From contig CAYJLW010000011.1 of the NCBI GenBank assembly GCA_964370965.1, positions 15,809-79,808 on the forward strand: 64,000 bases of DNA. The letters run 5' to 3'. The notes below the pieces were generated by a model that saw only the letters and a list, made by a program, of their open reading frames with translations, made no database searches and was not told the DNA's origin. The DNA comes from CAYJLW01 sp964370965 (GTDB taxonomy: Bacteria; Actinomycetota; Acidimicrobiia; UBA2766). Position 1 is the stretch's first letter. Each line of letters begins with the position of its first letter. Below, piece after piece: positions 34,507 to 44,018 of this stretch. The translations under genes were made by a program, and so were the position numbers.

Positions 34507-35459
34507 CCAGCCACCGCGCCCGACGCAGCGCCGTGGCCGTCGCCGTCGCCGTCGCCGGCATCCTCCTCGCCCTCACCGCGGCCGCGTGGGCGCCCGGTGC
34601 CGGAGCGGAGACTGTCACGGCCCGGGAGCTGCGCGAGCGGGCCGAGGCCGCCGCGGACGGCGACACCGGGGGCCTCGCGGAGGTCACGGCCGTCCGCGTG
34701 GGTGACGGGCGGGTCCCCCTCGACGGCCGTCGACTCGTGAAGGGCGGGGGGGCCGCCGAGAGGGCCCGCCAACTCGTCGCCGCCCTCGACGCCCGGGAGG
34801 ACGCCGCACCGGTGGACGCCGCCCGCGCCCGGCGCCAGGCGGTCGCCATCCTCGGCAGGCCGAAGGGCCCCCACAAGCCGAACTGGCTGGAACGGCTCCT
34901 GGAGCGCATCGGCAACGCCATCTCAGGCTTCTTCAAGGACCTGGGGATCTCGGTCCCCGGCGGGGCGCTCGGCGCTGTCCTCGCCCTCGTCGCCGTCGCC
35001 GCCCTCACGCTCCTCGTCGTCGCCGTCGTACGCACGCGGCGCCGCCTCCGAGAGGAGTCCGCCGGCGACGACGGCACCGCTCCGGGCAAGCCCCGCAAGG
35101 CGAAGGACTGGGAGGCCGAGGCCCGCCGGGCCGCCCAAGAGGGCCGCTACGAGGACGCCCTCCGGTTCCGACACTTCGCCGGCCTCCTCCGCCTCGACGA
35201 CGGCGGCTGGATCCGTTTCACCGCCGGGCGCACCGACGGCGAATACGCCACCGACCTCTCCGGACGCCTCCCCGGCGCCGCCCGCGACTTCCGGAGCCTC
35301 AGCCGCCTCGTCCAGGACGTCGTCTTCGGTTCCGCCCCAGCGGACGCCGGGACGCTCGCCCGCTCCGAGGAGGGCTGGCGAGCCTTCGACGCCGGCCTCG
35401 CCCCTGAGCCCGAAGACGCTCCGGCGGCCGAGACCGCCGGCACCGGGGTGGGGCGGTGA
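34503..35459 (+). CDS. DUF4129 domain protein
   Basis: A 318-residue protein: signal-like N terminus (SAVAVAVAVAGILLALTAAAWAPGAGA), an extracytoplasmic helical part, a membrane helix (ALGAVLALVAVAALTLLVVAVV) near residue 165 and a cytoplasmic DUF4129 domain with AAQEGRYEDALRFRHFAGLLRLDDGGWI, TDGEYATDL and the late AFDAGL. The domain is regularly found next to MoxR ATPases, whose substrate it may be. It is coupled by GTGA overlaps on both sides. Confidence 0.9.
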   Translation: MTSHRARRSAVAVAVAVAGILLALTAAAWAPGAGAETVTARELRERAEAAADGDTGGLAEVTAVRVGDGRVPLDGRRLVKGGGAAERARQLVAALDAREDAAPVDAARARRQAVAILGRPKGPHKPNWLERLLERIGNAISGFFKDLGISVPGGALGAVLALVAVAALTLLVVAVVRTRRRLREESAGDDGTAPGKPRKAKDWEAEARRAAQEGRYEDALRFRHFAGLLRLDDGGWIRFTAGRTDGEYATDLSGRLPGAARDFRSLSRLVQDVVFGSAPADAGTLARSEEGWRAFDAGLAPEPEDAPAAETAGTGVGR

Positions 35460-36629
35460 GCGGCGGCGGGTCCCGGGCGACGTCCGTGGCCGTCGCCGTC
35501 GCCGCCGTGCTGCTGGGCTTCTCCGTCCTCTGGCAGTTCGTGGGCGGCACCGAGACGGGCACCGAGCCGGAGCGCTCGCCGGGGTCCACACAGAACAAGG
35601 GCGCCGGCGGAGTGTCGGGCTGGGCAGAGCTGGCGCGCCGCAACGACTTCCAGGTGAAGGAGCGCACGAAGCCGCTCGACGCGGGCGGCCTGCCCGCCCG
35701 GGGCACGCTCGTCGCCGTCGACGCCGAGGGCGTGTCCAAGGCCGAGGCCGCCGCCGTGCGGCGCTGGCTCCGCTCCGGTCGGGGTCGCCGCCTCGTCGTC
35801 GCCGGCCCCCTCGACCGCCGCCTCCTCTGGACGCTCCCCGCCGAGGTGGACCTCGACAGCGAGGGTGTGCCCGAAGCCGTCGTGCGCCCCGCGGCGCCGG
35901 CCCCGGAGACCGCCGGCGTCGAGGAGGTGGCCCCGTCCGGCCTCGTGCCCACGTTCCCGCCCTCGGGCGCCCTCCCTCTCTACCGTCTCGCCAAGGGCGC
36001 CGGCATCTACGCCATGCGCTACGAAGTCCCGGGCGGGGGCACGCTCGTAGCCGTCGCCGACGACGGAGCCGTCGTGAACGCCGGCCTCCGTGCAGCGGAC
36101 AACGCCGGCTTCGCCCTCGCCCTCTGCGGCGAGGCACCTGGGCCCGTCGTCTTCGACCAGTACCACCACATGCCCCACGAGGAACCCGGGCTCTTCGCCT
36201 GGCTACCGGGGTCCTGGCAGCGGGGCCTCCTGCAGGGTCTCCTCGCCGCCGTGGTGTTCGCCCTCGCCGCCGGGATGCGCTTCGGCCCGCCCCTGCCGGA
36301 GCCCGACGTGGAGCCCCGCCGCCGCATCGAGTTCGTCGACGCGCTCGCCGGCGCCCTCCGCCACGCCAAAGGCCATGCGGAGGCCGCCGGCCTCATCAGG
36401 TCCGACCTCCGGGAGCATCTCCGGCGTAGCCTGCGCACCGGCCCCGAGGCGGGCGACACCGCCCTCGCCGACCGGGCGAGAGCCGCCGGAGCCGACCCGG
36501 CGACGGTCGACACCGCCCTCGTGCGCCCCGTCACCGACGACGAGTCGCTCCGGGCCGTGGCCGGCGCCGCCGCCGTCCTGAGGCGCGCAACGGGGCGGAC
36601 CGCCGCAGAGAGCGAAAGTGGGAATCCCG

Positions 36630-36643
<14 letters not shown>
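35456..36643 (+). CDS. DUF4350 domain protein
   Basis: A 395-residue membrane-anchored protein. An N-terminal helix (ATSVAVAVAAVLLGFSVLWQFV) is followed by an extracytoplasmic domain with GTLVAVDAEGVSKAEAAAVRRWLRSGRGRRLVVAGP, which resembles a glutamine-amidotransferase-like fold without its cysteine, and the conserved FDQYHHMPHEEPGLFAW. A second helix (GLLQGLLAAVVFALAAGMRFGPPL) and a cytoplasmic helical domain end the chain. Overlapping starts and stops tie it to DUF4129 and MoxR. Confidence 0.88.
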
Positions 36644-37558
<915 letters not shown>

Positions 37559-37562
<4 letters not shown>

Positions 37563-38926
37563 GCGACAGGGAGCGTGTGCCCCACCCCCACGGTGCCCCT
37601 GGGGCGCGCTTCGCCCCCACGGGCCGCCTCGCCCTCGTCCTCGCCGCCCTCGCGGTCGCCAACGTCGCCCTCGTCCTGCCCGGCGAGGCCTTCCTGCTCG
37701 TCGCCGCCGACGCCGTCGTCCTCGCCTTCGCCCTCGTGGACGCCCGCGCCCTGCCCGCACCCGCCGACGTCGCCGCCACCCGCACCCGGCCCCGCCTCCT
37801 CTCCCTCCGTGTCCCCAGCCGCGTCGACGTCACGGTCACGAACGCGGGGCGCCACCGGGTCCGGGGCCGGCTGCGGATCCCGCTCCCGGGCCCGCTCGTC
37901 GCCGAGAGCGACACCCTCCCCCTCGTCGTGGCCCCGCTGCGGGGGGAGACGACCGTGACGTTCACGGTCACGGGCCGGCGCCGCGGCCGCCACACCTGCC
38001 CGCCCCTCGTGCTCGAAGCCGACGGCCCCCTCGGCCTCGTACGGCGCCGCTACCCGGTCGCCGGCGAGGACGAGGTCGCCGTGTACCCGAACCTGAAGGA
38101 CGCGAAGCGGTGGGAGATCGCGTCCCGCCGCCACCGCCGGGAGGAGGCGGGCCTGCGGGTGACCCGGATGCTGGGCCTCGGCACCGACTTCGAGTCCCTG
38201 AGGGACTACCGCCCCGACGACGACTTCCGCCAGATCGACTGGCACGCCACGGCCCGCCGGGGAATCCCCGTCGCCCGCCAGTACCGCATCGAACGCAACC
38301 AGAGCGTCCTGTTCCTCGTGGACGCCGGTCGCCTCATGGCCGCGCCCCTCGGCGACGAGGGCCTCCTCGGGGCACCCTCGCGCCTCGACGTGGCCCTGAA
38401 CGCCGCCACGGCGATGGCCTACGTGTGCGGCGCCCTCGAGGACCGGGTCGGCCTCGTCGTCTTCGACGAGGAGGTGCGCTGGTGCCTGCCGCCCGCCCGG
38501 GCGCAGACGGACGTCGTCCTCGCCGCCATGTGCACCACGCAGCCCCGCCGGGTGGAGAGCGACTACGCCCTGGCATTCCGCATCGCGGGCGGCGTGAAAC
38601 GCTCCCTGGTAGTGCTCTTCACAGACCTCCTCGAGGGTGCCGCCGCCCGGCCCCTCCTCGACGCCACACCGTCCTTGACGCGCCGGCACCTGGTCGTGGC
38701 GGCGTCCGTCCTCGACCCGGACGTGGAGGCCGCCGTCGGCGAACCGCCCCGGGACACCGCGGGCGCCTTCCGCCAAGCGGTCGCCGTCGAGACGGTGCGG
38801 GCACGCTCCGCCGTCGTGGCCCAACTCCACCGCCGCGGCGTCGAGGTCGTCGAGGCCCCGCCGGAGCGCTTCTCCCCCGCGCTCGTGGACACCTACCTCC
38901 GCCTCAAGATGACCGGGCGCCTCTAG
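37559..38926 (+). CDS. DUF58 domain protein
   Basis: A 455-residue protein. Two helices near the N terminus (LALVLAALAVANVALVLPGEAFLLVAADAVVLAFALV) anchor it; a beta-rich linker leads to the DUF58 signature LGTDFESLRDYRPDDDFRQIDWHATAR at about residues 203-230 and a von Willebrand A-like domain (QSVLFLVDAGRLM) with a degenerate metal site. MoxR-DUF58 pairs are widespread; in actinobacteria the cluster is linked to envelope function, an inference here. It is the last gene of the operon and is followed at once by repeat copy B. Confidence 0.93.
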
Positions 38927-38934
38927 TCCGCTCA

Positions 38935-39040
38935 TCGAGCGGGGGACTCCGTCCCCCCTCGAGCTCCCCCCCTCCCGGACGCGGCCGGTGTTCGACTCAC
39001 ACGCCGTTCCGGCCGGGCGGAGCCCGGCCTCGCGAGTAGA
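38935..39040 (+). repeat. Two-hairpin intergenic repeat, copy B
   Basis: It starts 8 bases after the DUF58 stop. Order: TCGAG-GGGGGAC-TCC-GTCCCCC-CTCGA hairpin, CTCCCGGACGCGGCCG, TTCGACTCAC, CCGTTCCGGCC and the perfect GGCCGGGC-GGA-GCCCGGCC hairpin, ending CGCGAGTAGA. It matches the reverse complement of copy C at nearly every position, including the non-palindromic middle, so the unit is about 105 bases. Confidence 0.8.
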
Positions 39041-39076
39041 CCACCCTCACCAGAGGCCCCCACCCCCGGACCGGCC

Positions 39077-39122
39077 AAAATGATGCCGTTCTGCCGGGAT
39101 ACCGGGACAACAGCATCGTTTT
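39077..39122. terminator. Bidirectional terminator between DUF58 and SpoIIM genes
   Basis: AAAATGATGC (39077-39086) pairs with GCATCGTTTT (39113-39122), one G-T pair allowed; inside, GTT/AAC and CCGG-GATA-CCGG extend the stem. A-run on the left and T-run on the right make it work on both strands, which suits the convergent genes. It is the clearest intrinsic terminator in the window. Confidence 0.75.
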
Positions 39123-39134
39123 GACCTCGCGGCA

Positions 39135-40214
39135 TCACTTCGGAACCGGGGGGGCGGTGGCGGTGAGGACGGCCTCGGCGCGGCGGCGTTCGGCGCGGGC
39201 GTCGTCGCGGATGCGGCGGCGCGCGCTGGGCTCGGGCGTCTCGCCCCGGCGGCCCGCACAGGCGAGGTAGACCCAGAACGCCACCCCGAGGGCGAGACCG
39301 AAGAGGATGTTCACCGCCGCAGGCAGGCCCGCCGGCGTGAGGAAGCCCTCGACGAGGCCGGCGAGCACGAACCAGGGCACCGTCCCGGCGAGGACGCGGA
39401 CGGCCTCGCGGCCCGCGAGCGTGAGGGCCCGGGCCCGCCGGAGGCGCCCGGGGGCGATCATCGCCCAGCCCACCTGCACCCCGGCAGCCCCCGCGAGGAC
39501 GATCACGCTGAGCTCGACGACACCGTGGGGGACGACGAGGGCGAGGAGGTCGACGCCCCGGCCGTGCGAGAAGGCGAAGGCGCTCAGCCCACCGAAGAGG
39601 AGCCCGTTGAACACGAGCAGAAATCCGCTCCCCACACAGCCCAGGACCCCGAAAGCAAAAGCGAGGAACGCCACCTTGACGTTGTTCACCGTGATCGCCA
39701 CAGCTTGGACCGGCCCGGCGGACAGCGGCTGGATCGGTTCGCCCGCCCGGTTGAGCTCGTTCGCGTCGATGCCGGGAAACAGGGCGTTCGTGGCCCCGGC
39801 GGGGGCGAGGCTGTACCAGGCCCAACCACCCACGACGGCGAGGACGAGGACGACGGCAGCGGCAAGGACGAAACGGCGGCTGCGACGCACGGCCCGGGGG
39901 AACCCCGCCACCATGAAGCGCAGGCCGCGTTGCCAGAGCCCGAGGGGTGCGGCGTACAGCACGCTGTGGGCGCGCCCGGCGAGGCCGTTGAGCTCCGCGA
40001 CGAGCGGGCTGCCGGGGAAGCGGAGCCGGGCCACGGCGAGGTCGGCGGCGAGAGCCCGGTAGAGGGTCCCGAAGCGGGCGACGTCTTCGGGGGGGAGCTT
40101 GCCCAGGCGACCGCTGCCCACCTGGGCGAGGAGGTTCTCGAGGGCCATCCAGTCGCCCTGACGGGTGGCGACGAAGGCCTCGGCCCGCCGCGGGCCGGCG
40201 ATCGGGGTCGTCAT
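39135..40214 (-). CDS. SpoIIM-like (stage II sporulation protein M family) membrane protein
   Basis: A 359-residue protein. After a helical cytoplasmic N part (GDWMALENLLAQVGSGRLGKL) come about six hydrophobic helices, including FVLAAAVVLVLAVVGGWAWYSL and ILFGLALGVAFWVYLACA. Family block: ITVNNVKVAFLAFAFGVLGCVGSGFLLVFNGLLFGGL and HGVVELSVIVLAGAAGVQVGWAMI. The family occurs in non-sporulating actinobacteria next to RDD and MoxR genes; Rv3694c is the remembered counterpart. Function is unknown outside sporulation. ATG at 40214; a GTG at 40220 is the alternative. Confidence 0.9.
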   Translation of the reverse strand: MTTPIAGPRRAEAFVATRQGDWMALENLLAQVGSGRLGKLPPEDVARFGTLYRALAADLAVARLRFPGSPLVAELNGLAGRAHSVLYAAPLGLWQRGLRFMVAGFPRAVRRSRRFVLAAAVVLVLAVVGGWAWYSLAPAGATNALFPGIDANELNRAGEPIQPLSAGPVQAVAITVNNVKVAFLAFAFGVLGCVGSGFLLVFNGLLFGGLSAFAFSHGRGVDLLALVVPHGVVELSVIVLAGAAGVQVGWAMIAPGRLRRARALTLAGREAVRVLAGTVPWFVLAGLVEGFLTPAGLPAAVNILFGLALGVAFWVYLACAGRRGETPEPSARRRIRDDARAERRRAEAVLTATAPPVPK

Positions 40215-40223
40215 GTGCACGGC

Positions 40224-40229
40224 TAGCTT
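40224..40229 (+). promoter_or_regulatory. -10 box TAGCTT of the RDD gene (leaderless)
   Basis: Six-base spacer to the ATG at 40236, in a 21-base gap between divergent starts. Confidence 0.5.
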
Positions 40230-40235
40230 GGCCCG

Positions 40236-41273
40236 ATGATGGAGTACGAGGAGCGCCTCGTGGTGGCCACTCCCGAAGACGTCGAAGTCACGCTCACCCT
40301 AGCCGGGGTGCAGTCCCGCTTCTGCGCGGCGCTCGTCGACCTCGGTGTGCAGTACTTCGTCTTCAACGTCGTCATCACGTTCCTGTCCGCCTTCAGCATC
40401 CTGGGCGCCGGCAGTGACCTGGCGACGGCCATTCTCGTGGCGATCATGCTCCTCGCCGGCTTCGCCGTCATGTTCGGCTACTACATATTCTTCGAGCTCC
40501 TCTGGCGGGGGCGGACGCTGGGCAAGGCCGCGCTCGGCATCCATGTCGTGGGCACCGGCGGGCGGCCCCCGTCTGTGTCGGAGTCGGTGCGACGGAACCT
40601 CCTGCGCATAGTGGACTTCCTCCCGGGGTTCTACGGCGTCGGCCTCCTCTCGATCCTCCTCACGGCCAAGCGCCAGCGTCTCGGGGATCTCGTGGGGGGG
40701 ACGCTCGTCGTGAAGAAGTCCCGGGCGGCCGCCGGCATGCGCCCCTTCCTCGTCGCCCCCCGCTGGCCGGGCACACTCGACGCGTGGGACACGTCCGGGG
40801 TGGCGAGCGACGACGACCTCCTCATCCGCCGCTACCTGGAGCGGCGTCCGTCCTTGACCCCGGTGGCCCGGACGGCGCTCGCCTGGCGGCTGACGGAGCG
40901 CTACCGGCCCCTCGTCTCCGGAGCCGACCCCGGCGAACCCCCGGAGTACTTCCTGGAAGGTGTGGTGTGCGCCCGCTGGCTGCGGACCATGCGGACGGCG
41001 GGCCCGGGGTCCGCCCCTCCGTGGGTCGCGGGCGGGCCGCAGGCGTGGCCGACGCCGGGCCCCGGCGTCCCCGCCGGCGTGGGAGCAGGAGCGACTCCGG
41101 AGCCGGGGTCGCAGCCGGGTTGGGGCTCACCCGGAGGACCCGCGGGGCCGGTTCCCCGCTCACAGGGCCGCTCGGGCCCCATGGGGCCGCCTCCGGCCCC
41201 GGGAATCCCCCTGGGCGCGCCCTTACCCGGCCACGAACCGCGGCCGGGTTGGGGCGGGACTGACCCCGAGTGA
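40236..41273 (+). CDS. RDD family membrane protein
   Basis: A 345-residue protein. The RDD domain (about 20-165) has QSRFCAALVDLGVQYFVFN (the Arg and Asp motif), helices ITFLSAFSILGAGSDLATAILVAIMLLAGFAVMFGYYIFFELLWRGRTLGKAALGIHV and RRNLLRIVDFLP / RQRLGDLVGGTLVV. The C-terminal 120 residues are Pro/Gly-rich and disordered. Rv3695 is the remembered counterpart. It is divergent from the SpoIIM gene and closes the cluster. Confidence 0.9.
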   Translation: MMEYEERLVVATPEDVEVTLTLAGVQSRFCAALVDLGVQYFVFNVVITFLSAFSILGAGSDLATAILVAIMLLAGFAVMFGYYIFFELLWRGRTLGKAALGIHVVGTGGRPPSVSESVRRNLLRIVDFLPGFYGVGLLSILLTAKRQRLGDLVGGTLVVKKSRAAAGMRPFLVAPRWPGTLDAWDTSGVASDDDLLIRRYLERRPSLTPVARTALAWRLTERYRPLVSGADPGEPPEYFLEGVVCARWLRTMRTAGPGSAPPWVAGGPQAWPTPGPGVPAGVGAGATPEPGSQPGWGSPGGPAGPVPRSQGRSGPMGPPPAPGIPLGAPLPGHEPRPGWGGTDPE

Positions 41274-41291
41274 GACACCCGTGACGGCGAC

Positions 41292-41323
41292 CTCACTCCG
41301 GGCTGTTCTGCGCCGGGAGTGAG
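41292..41323 (+). terminator. Hairpin after the RDD gene
   Basis: CTCACTCCGGGC (41292-41303) pairs with GCCGGGAGTGAG (41312-41323) with one mismatch around an 8-base loop, 19 bases beyond the RDD stop. There is no T-run, so it may be a stalling or mRNA-stabilising structure. Confidence 0.55.
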
Positions 41324-41600
41324 ATCGACGCAGACAGTCCGGCAGCGCGGGTGGGCGTTCCTCCGAGCCCTGGTGATGACGGACTCCCGGACGCCCTGAG
41401 GCGACATGTGGTCGGGAGCCCCAAGCACGCCAGTGACCTCAAGTTTCGACGACGACGCAGCGTGTTCCTGCCGTCACTCTCCGGGGATTCCGGGGAAGTC
41501 GCACTCGTGCAGGCGCGCCGGGAGCGCCGGCAACGGTGTTCAGCCGCGGCCCGAGAGAGGACCGGTTCGCAAGAGCGGCCAAGCCTCCCACAACGGCGAT
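41324..41600. other. Intergenic stretch without a recognisable gene
   Basis: Between the RDD terminator hairpin and repeat copy C. Open frames exist on both strands but lack the strong G/C bias at third positions seen in every real gene here. GC content is visibly lower. Nothing further is identified. Confidence 0.6.
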
Positions 41601-41700
41601 CTACTCGCAAGGCCGGGCTCCGCCCGGCCGGAACGGCCCGTGAGTCGAACGGCGGCCGCGTCCGGGAGGGGGGAGGTCGAGGGGGGACGAAGTCCCCCTT
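41601..41700 (-). repeat. Two-hairpin intergenic repeat, copy C (inverted)
   Basis: Reverse-complement orientation. It begins at the etfA end with GGGGGAC-TTC-GTCCCCC (41682-41698), then CCTCGACC, TCCCGGACGCGGCCG, TTCGACTCAC, CCGTTCC and GGCCGGGC-GGA-GCCCGGCC, ending GCGAGTAG at 41601. It starts 3 bases after the etfA stop. Like copy B it follows a stop codon closely and shares the direction of the gene it follows. Confidence 0.8.
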
Positions 41701-41703
41701 TGA

Positions 41704-42669
41704 TCATCCCTTGCGCTTCTTGAGCTCCTCGGTGAGGGCGGGGACGACCTTGAAGAGGTCGCCCACGACACCGAAATCCGCGAGGCCGAAGATGGGGGCC
41801 TCGGGATCCTTGTTGACGGCGACGATGTTCTTGGACGTCTGCATGCCGGCCCGGTGCTGGATGGCGCCGGAGATGCCGCAGGCGATGTAGAGGTTCGGCG
41901 ACACGGTCTTGCCGGTCTGGCCGACCTGGTTCTGGTGCGGGTACCAGCCGGCGTCGACGGCCGCCCGGGACGCTCCCACGGCGGCGCCGAGGACGTCCGC
42001 GAGCTCCTCGACGACCTTGAAGTTCTCCGGGCCCCCGAGTCCGCGGCCGCCCGAGACGATGACGCCGGCCTCGTCCACGGCGGGGCGACCGGAGGCCTGG
42101 ACCACGGTCTCGAGGATCTTCACCTGCTTGGAGGACTCCTGGATCGCGGAGCCGTCCAGCGTGACCTCGGTGGCGCCGCCTGCGCCGTTCTCCACGCCGA
42201 AGCTGTTCGGCTTCACCGTGATCACCTGCGGGCTCGACGTGCAGCGCGACTTGGAGACCATGGCGCCACCGAAGACGGCCTTGGTGGCGACGAAGCGGTC
42301 GCCGTCGGCCTCGAGGCCCACGGCATCGACGACGACACCGACGCCGAGGCGGGCGCAGAGGCGACCGGCGAGGTCCTTGCCGCCGGGCGTGGAGGCGACC
42401 AGGATCGCGTCAGGGGAGCTGTCGGCGACGACCTGCGCGAGCACGTCCACCGAGGGCCGGGCGAGGAAGTCGCTGATCGCGGCGTCCTCGCAGACGAAGA
42501 CCTTGTCGGGGCCGACCTCGGCGATCGCTGCCTTGTGGTCTGCGTAGCCCGCACCCAGGTAGGCGGCCCAGACCTCGCCTCCACCCAAGGAGCGGGCGGC
42601 CGAGAGCATCTCGAGGCTGACCTTGCGGAGCTTGCCGGCCTCGTGGTCCATGACGACCAGAACGTTCAT
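41704..42669 (-). CDS. etfA: Electron transfer flavoprotein alpha subunit
   Basis: A 321-residue protein that, with EtfB, accepts electrons from acyl-CoA dehydrogenases. The C-terminal FAD domain has SGGRGLGGPENFKVVEELADVLGAAVGASRAAVDAGW, VGQTGKTVSPNLYIACGISGAIQH and AVNKDPEAPIF, all family signatures. AAGGAGACG precedes the ATG. It follows etfB by 41 bases in one operon. Repeat copy C begins directly after its stop. Confidence 0.97.
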   Translation of the reverse strand: MNVLVVMDHEAGKLRKVSLEMLSAARSLGGGEVWAAYLGAGYADHKAAIAEVGPDKVFVCEDAAISDFLARPSVDVLAQVVADSSPDAILVASTPGGKDLAGRLCARLGVGVVVDAVGLEADGDRFVATKAVFGGAMVSKSRCTSSPQVITVKPNSFGVENGAGGATEVTLDGSAIQESSKQVKILETVVQASGRPAVDEAGVIVSGGRGLGGPENFKVVEELADVLGAAVGASRAAVDAGWYPHQNQVGQTGKTVSPNLYIACGISGAIQHRAGMQTSKNIVAVNKDPEAPIFGLADFGVVGDLFKVVPALTEELKKRKG

Positions 42670-42710
42670 CTACGTCTCCTTCCGGGAATCCTGCCCTGCG
42701 TGGCGCCCCG

Positions 42711-43487
42711 TCAGAGGAGCTTCTGCTCCTGCAGCCAGTCGGCGAGGCGCTCGAAGGCGGTGCCGTCGTCCTCGATCTTGATGCCGGCCTCCTTGGTGGG
42801 CCGGGGGATGATCTCCTCGACCTTGGCCTGCGCGTTCGCGAGGCCCGTCTTGGCGGTGTCGATGCCGCAGTCGGCCGCCGACCAGGTCTGGACGGGCTTC
42901 TGCTTGGCGGCCATGATCCCCTTGAAGCTGGGGTAGCGGGGCTCGTTGATGCCCTTCACGACGGAGAGGATCGCGGGCGTGGACGCCTCCACGACCTGGT
43001 AGCCGCCCTCGGTCTCCCGGTTCGCCTTCACAATGCCCTCGCCGGTCTCGAGCGACTTCGTGAAGATGAGCCCGGGCTTGCCCGTCATCTCGGCGACCAT
43101 GGAGGGCACCACGCTCTCGCGGGCGTCGGTGGACTCCGAACCCAGGATGCAGAGGTCGTACTCGAGCTTGCCCAGCGCCTGGGAGAGAGCGTGGGCGACG
43201 GCCCAGGCGTCGGAGCCGGCGAGGGCGGGGTCGCTCACGACGACACCCTTGTCGGCGCCCATGGCGAGGGCCTTGCGCACGATGGCGCCGGAGGACTCCG
43301 GGCCCACGCACAGGACCGTGACCTCGCCCCCGTGCGCCTCGCGGATCTGGAGGGCGGCCTCGGTGCCGTACTCGTCGAGGGGGTTCAGGACGGCCTCGAC
43401 GCCGTCCCGGTCGACGGTCATGTCGTCGGAGAACTTCTTGTCGGCGGCGGTGTCCGGCACCGACTTCACGCACACGACGATGTTCAA
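42711..43487 (-). CDS. etfB: Electron transfer flavoprotein beta subunit
   Basis: A 258-residue partner of EtfA holding AMP and contacting dehydrogenases. It begins MNIVVCVKSVPDTAADKKF and contains LNPLDEYGTEAALQIRE, ALAMGADKGVVVSDP and the family ESTDARESVVPSMVAEMTGKP. The start is a TTG at 43487, chosen because CAGGAGG lies 7 bases upstream and the family begins there. First gene of the etfB-etfA operon; a TTGACC / 17 bases / CCTGAT promoter with an overlapping palindrome lies upstream. Confidence 0.96.
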   Translation of the reverse strand: MNIVVCVKSVPDTAADKKFSDDMTVDRDGVEAVLNPLDEYGTEAALQIREAHGGEVTVLCVGPESSGAIVRKALAMGADKGVVVSDPALAGSDAWAVAHALSQALGKLEYDLCILGSESTDARESVVPSMVAEMTGKPGLIFTKSLETGEGIVKANRETEGGYQVVEASTPAILSVVKGINEPRYPSFKGIMAAKQKPVQTWSAADCGIDTAKTGLANAQAKVEEIIPRPTKEAGIKIEDDGTAFERLADWLQEQKLL

Positions 43488-43553
43488 GCGGAGCCTCCTG
43501 GGTTCCGGCGCCTCGGCGCCACGAAGGATCTCGGGTGCGCTGGCCGGATCAGG

Positions 43554-43576
43554 CGAAAACTCGACCGCGCGGTCAA
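43554..43576 (-). promoter_or_regulatory. etfBA promoter with palindromic operator GACCGCGCGGTC
   Basis: On the minus strand TTGACC (43576-43571) is followed after 17 bases by CCTGAT. The 12-base perfect palindrome GACCGCGCGGTC (43563-43574) overlaps the -35 box. GACCG-CGGTC-type palindromes are typical of TetR-family fatty-acid regulators, so repression tuned by acyl-CoA is a fair inference. Confidence 0.5.
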
Positions 43577-43693
43577 GATTGCTACCCCCTGGGGCCCGGC
43601 GGGGTCAAACCCTGGTTCCGGAAGCGAGGGATTGCGGCCGGGTCGCGCTGCGGTTGCGCAGACGTACCGCAGGCGGGGGAGAGCGGGGTCTCT

Positions 43694-43722
43694 TGATAGC
43701 ACTGCCCTACCGCCCGCTATCA
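43694..43722 (+). promoter_or_regulatory. Operator and promoter of the vapBC-type pair
   Basis: TGATAGC (43694-43700) and GCTATCA (43716-43722) are perfect inverted half-sites. They overlap a TTGATA -35 (43693-43698) and a TATCAT -10 (43718-43723). The -10 ends 7 bases before the ATG at 43731, so the transcript should be leaderless. Binding by the ribbon-helix-helix antitoxin would block the promoter, the normal autoregulation of such pairs. Confidence 0.7.
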
Positions 43723-43730
43723 TTACCCAC

Positions 43731-44018
43731 ATGCGCCAGCTCATCACACGCATGGACGACGACCTGCGCACCCGTCTCAAGGACCGGGCGGCGGCCGAGG
43801 GGTGCTCCGTGAACGCCCTCGTCGTGGAGATCCTCGAGGACGCCCTCGCCGGCGGGGACTCCCGACGGGCCCTGAAGCGCCGCCTCGTCGCCGACGGGCT
43901 CGCGGTCGTGCCCGCGCCTCCGGCGGGGCGCCTCTCCCGGGACGCTGCCATTGCCTCCACGGCAGGGACGGGCCGGGCCGTGAGCGAGGCGCTGGAAGCC
44001 GAACGTCGCCGCCGGTGA
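43731..44018 (+). CDS. Antitoxin, ribbon-helix-helix (FitA/VapB type)
   Basis: A 95-residue protein. Residues 1-45 form the ribbon-helix-helix DNA-binding domain (MRQLITRMDDDLRTRLKDRAAAEGCSVNALVVEILEDAL), the FitA pattern. The C-terminal half, basic and Ala-rich, would wrap the toxin. The gene overlaps the toxin start by GTGA, with the antitoxin first, as usual. The operator upstream supports self-repression. Confidence 0.88.
   Translation: MRQLITRMDDDLRTRLKDRAAAEGCSVNALVVEILEDALAGGDSRRALKRRLVADGLAVVPAPPAGRLSRDAAIASTAGTGRAVSEALEAERRRR

Noticed and set aside
41293..41610. Short open frames in the RDD-etfA intergenic region
   Set aside because: Composition is Arg/Ser-rich without coding bias; they overlap the hairpin and repeat copy C.
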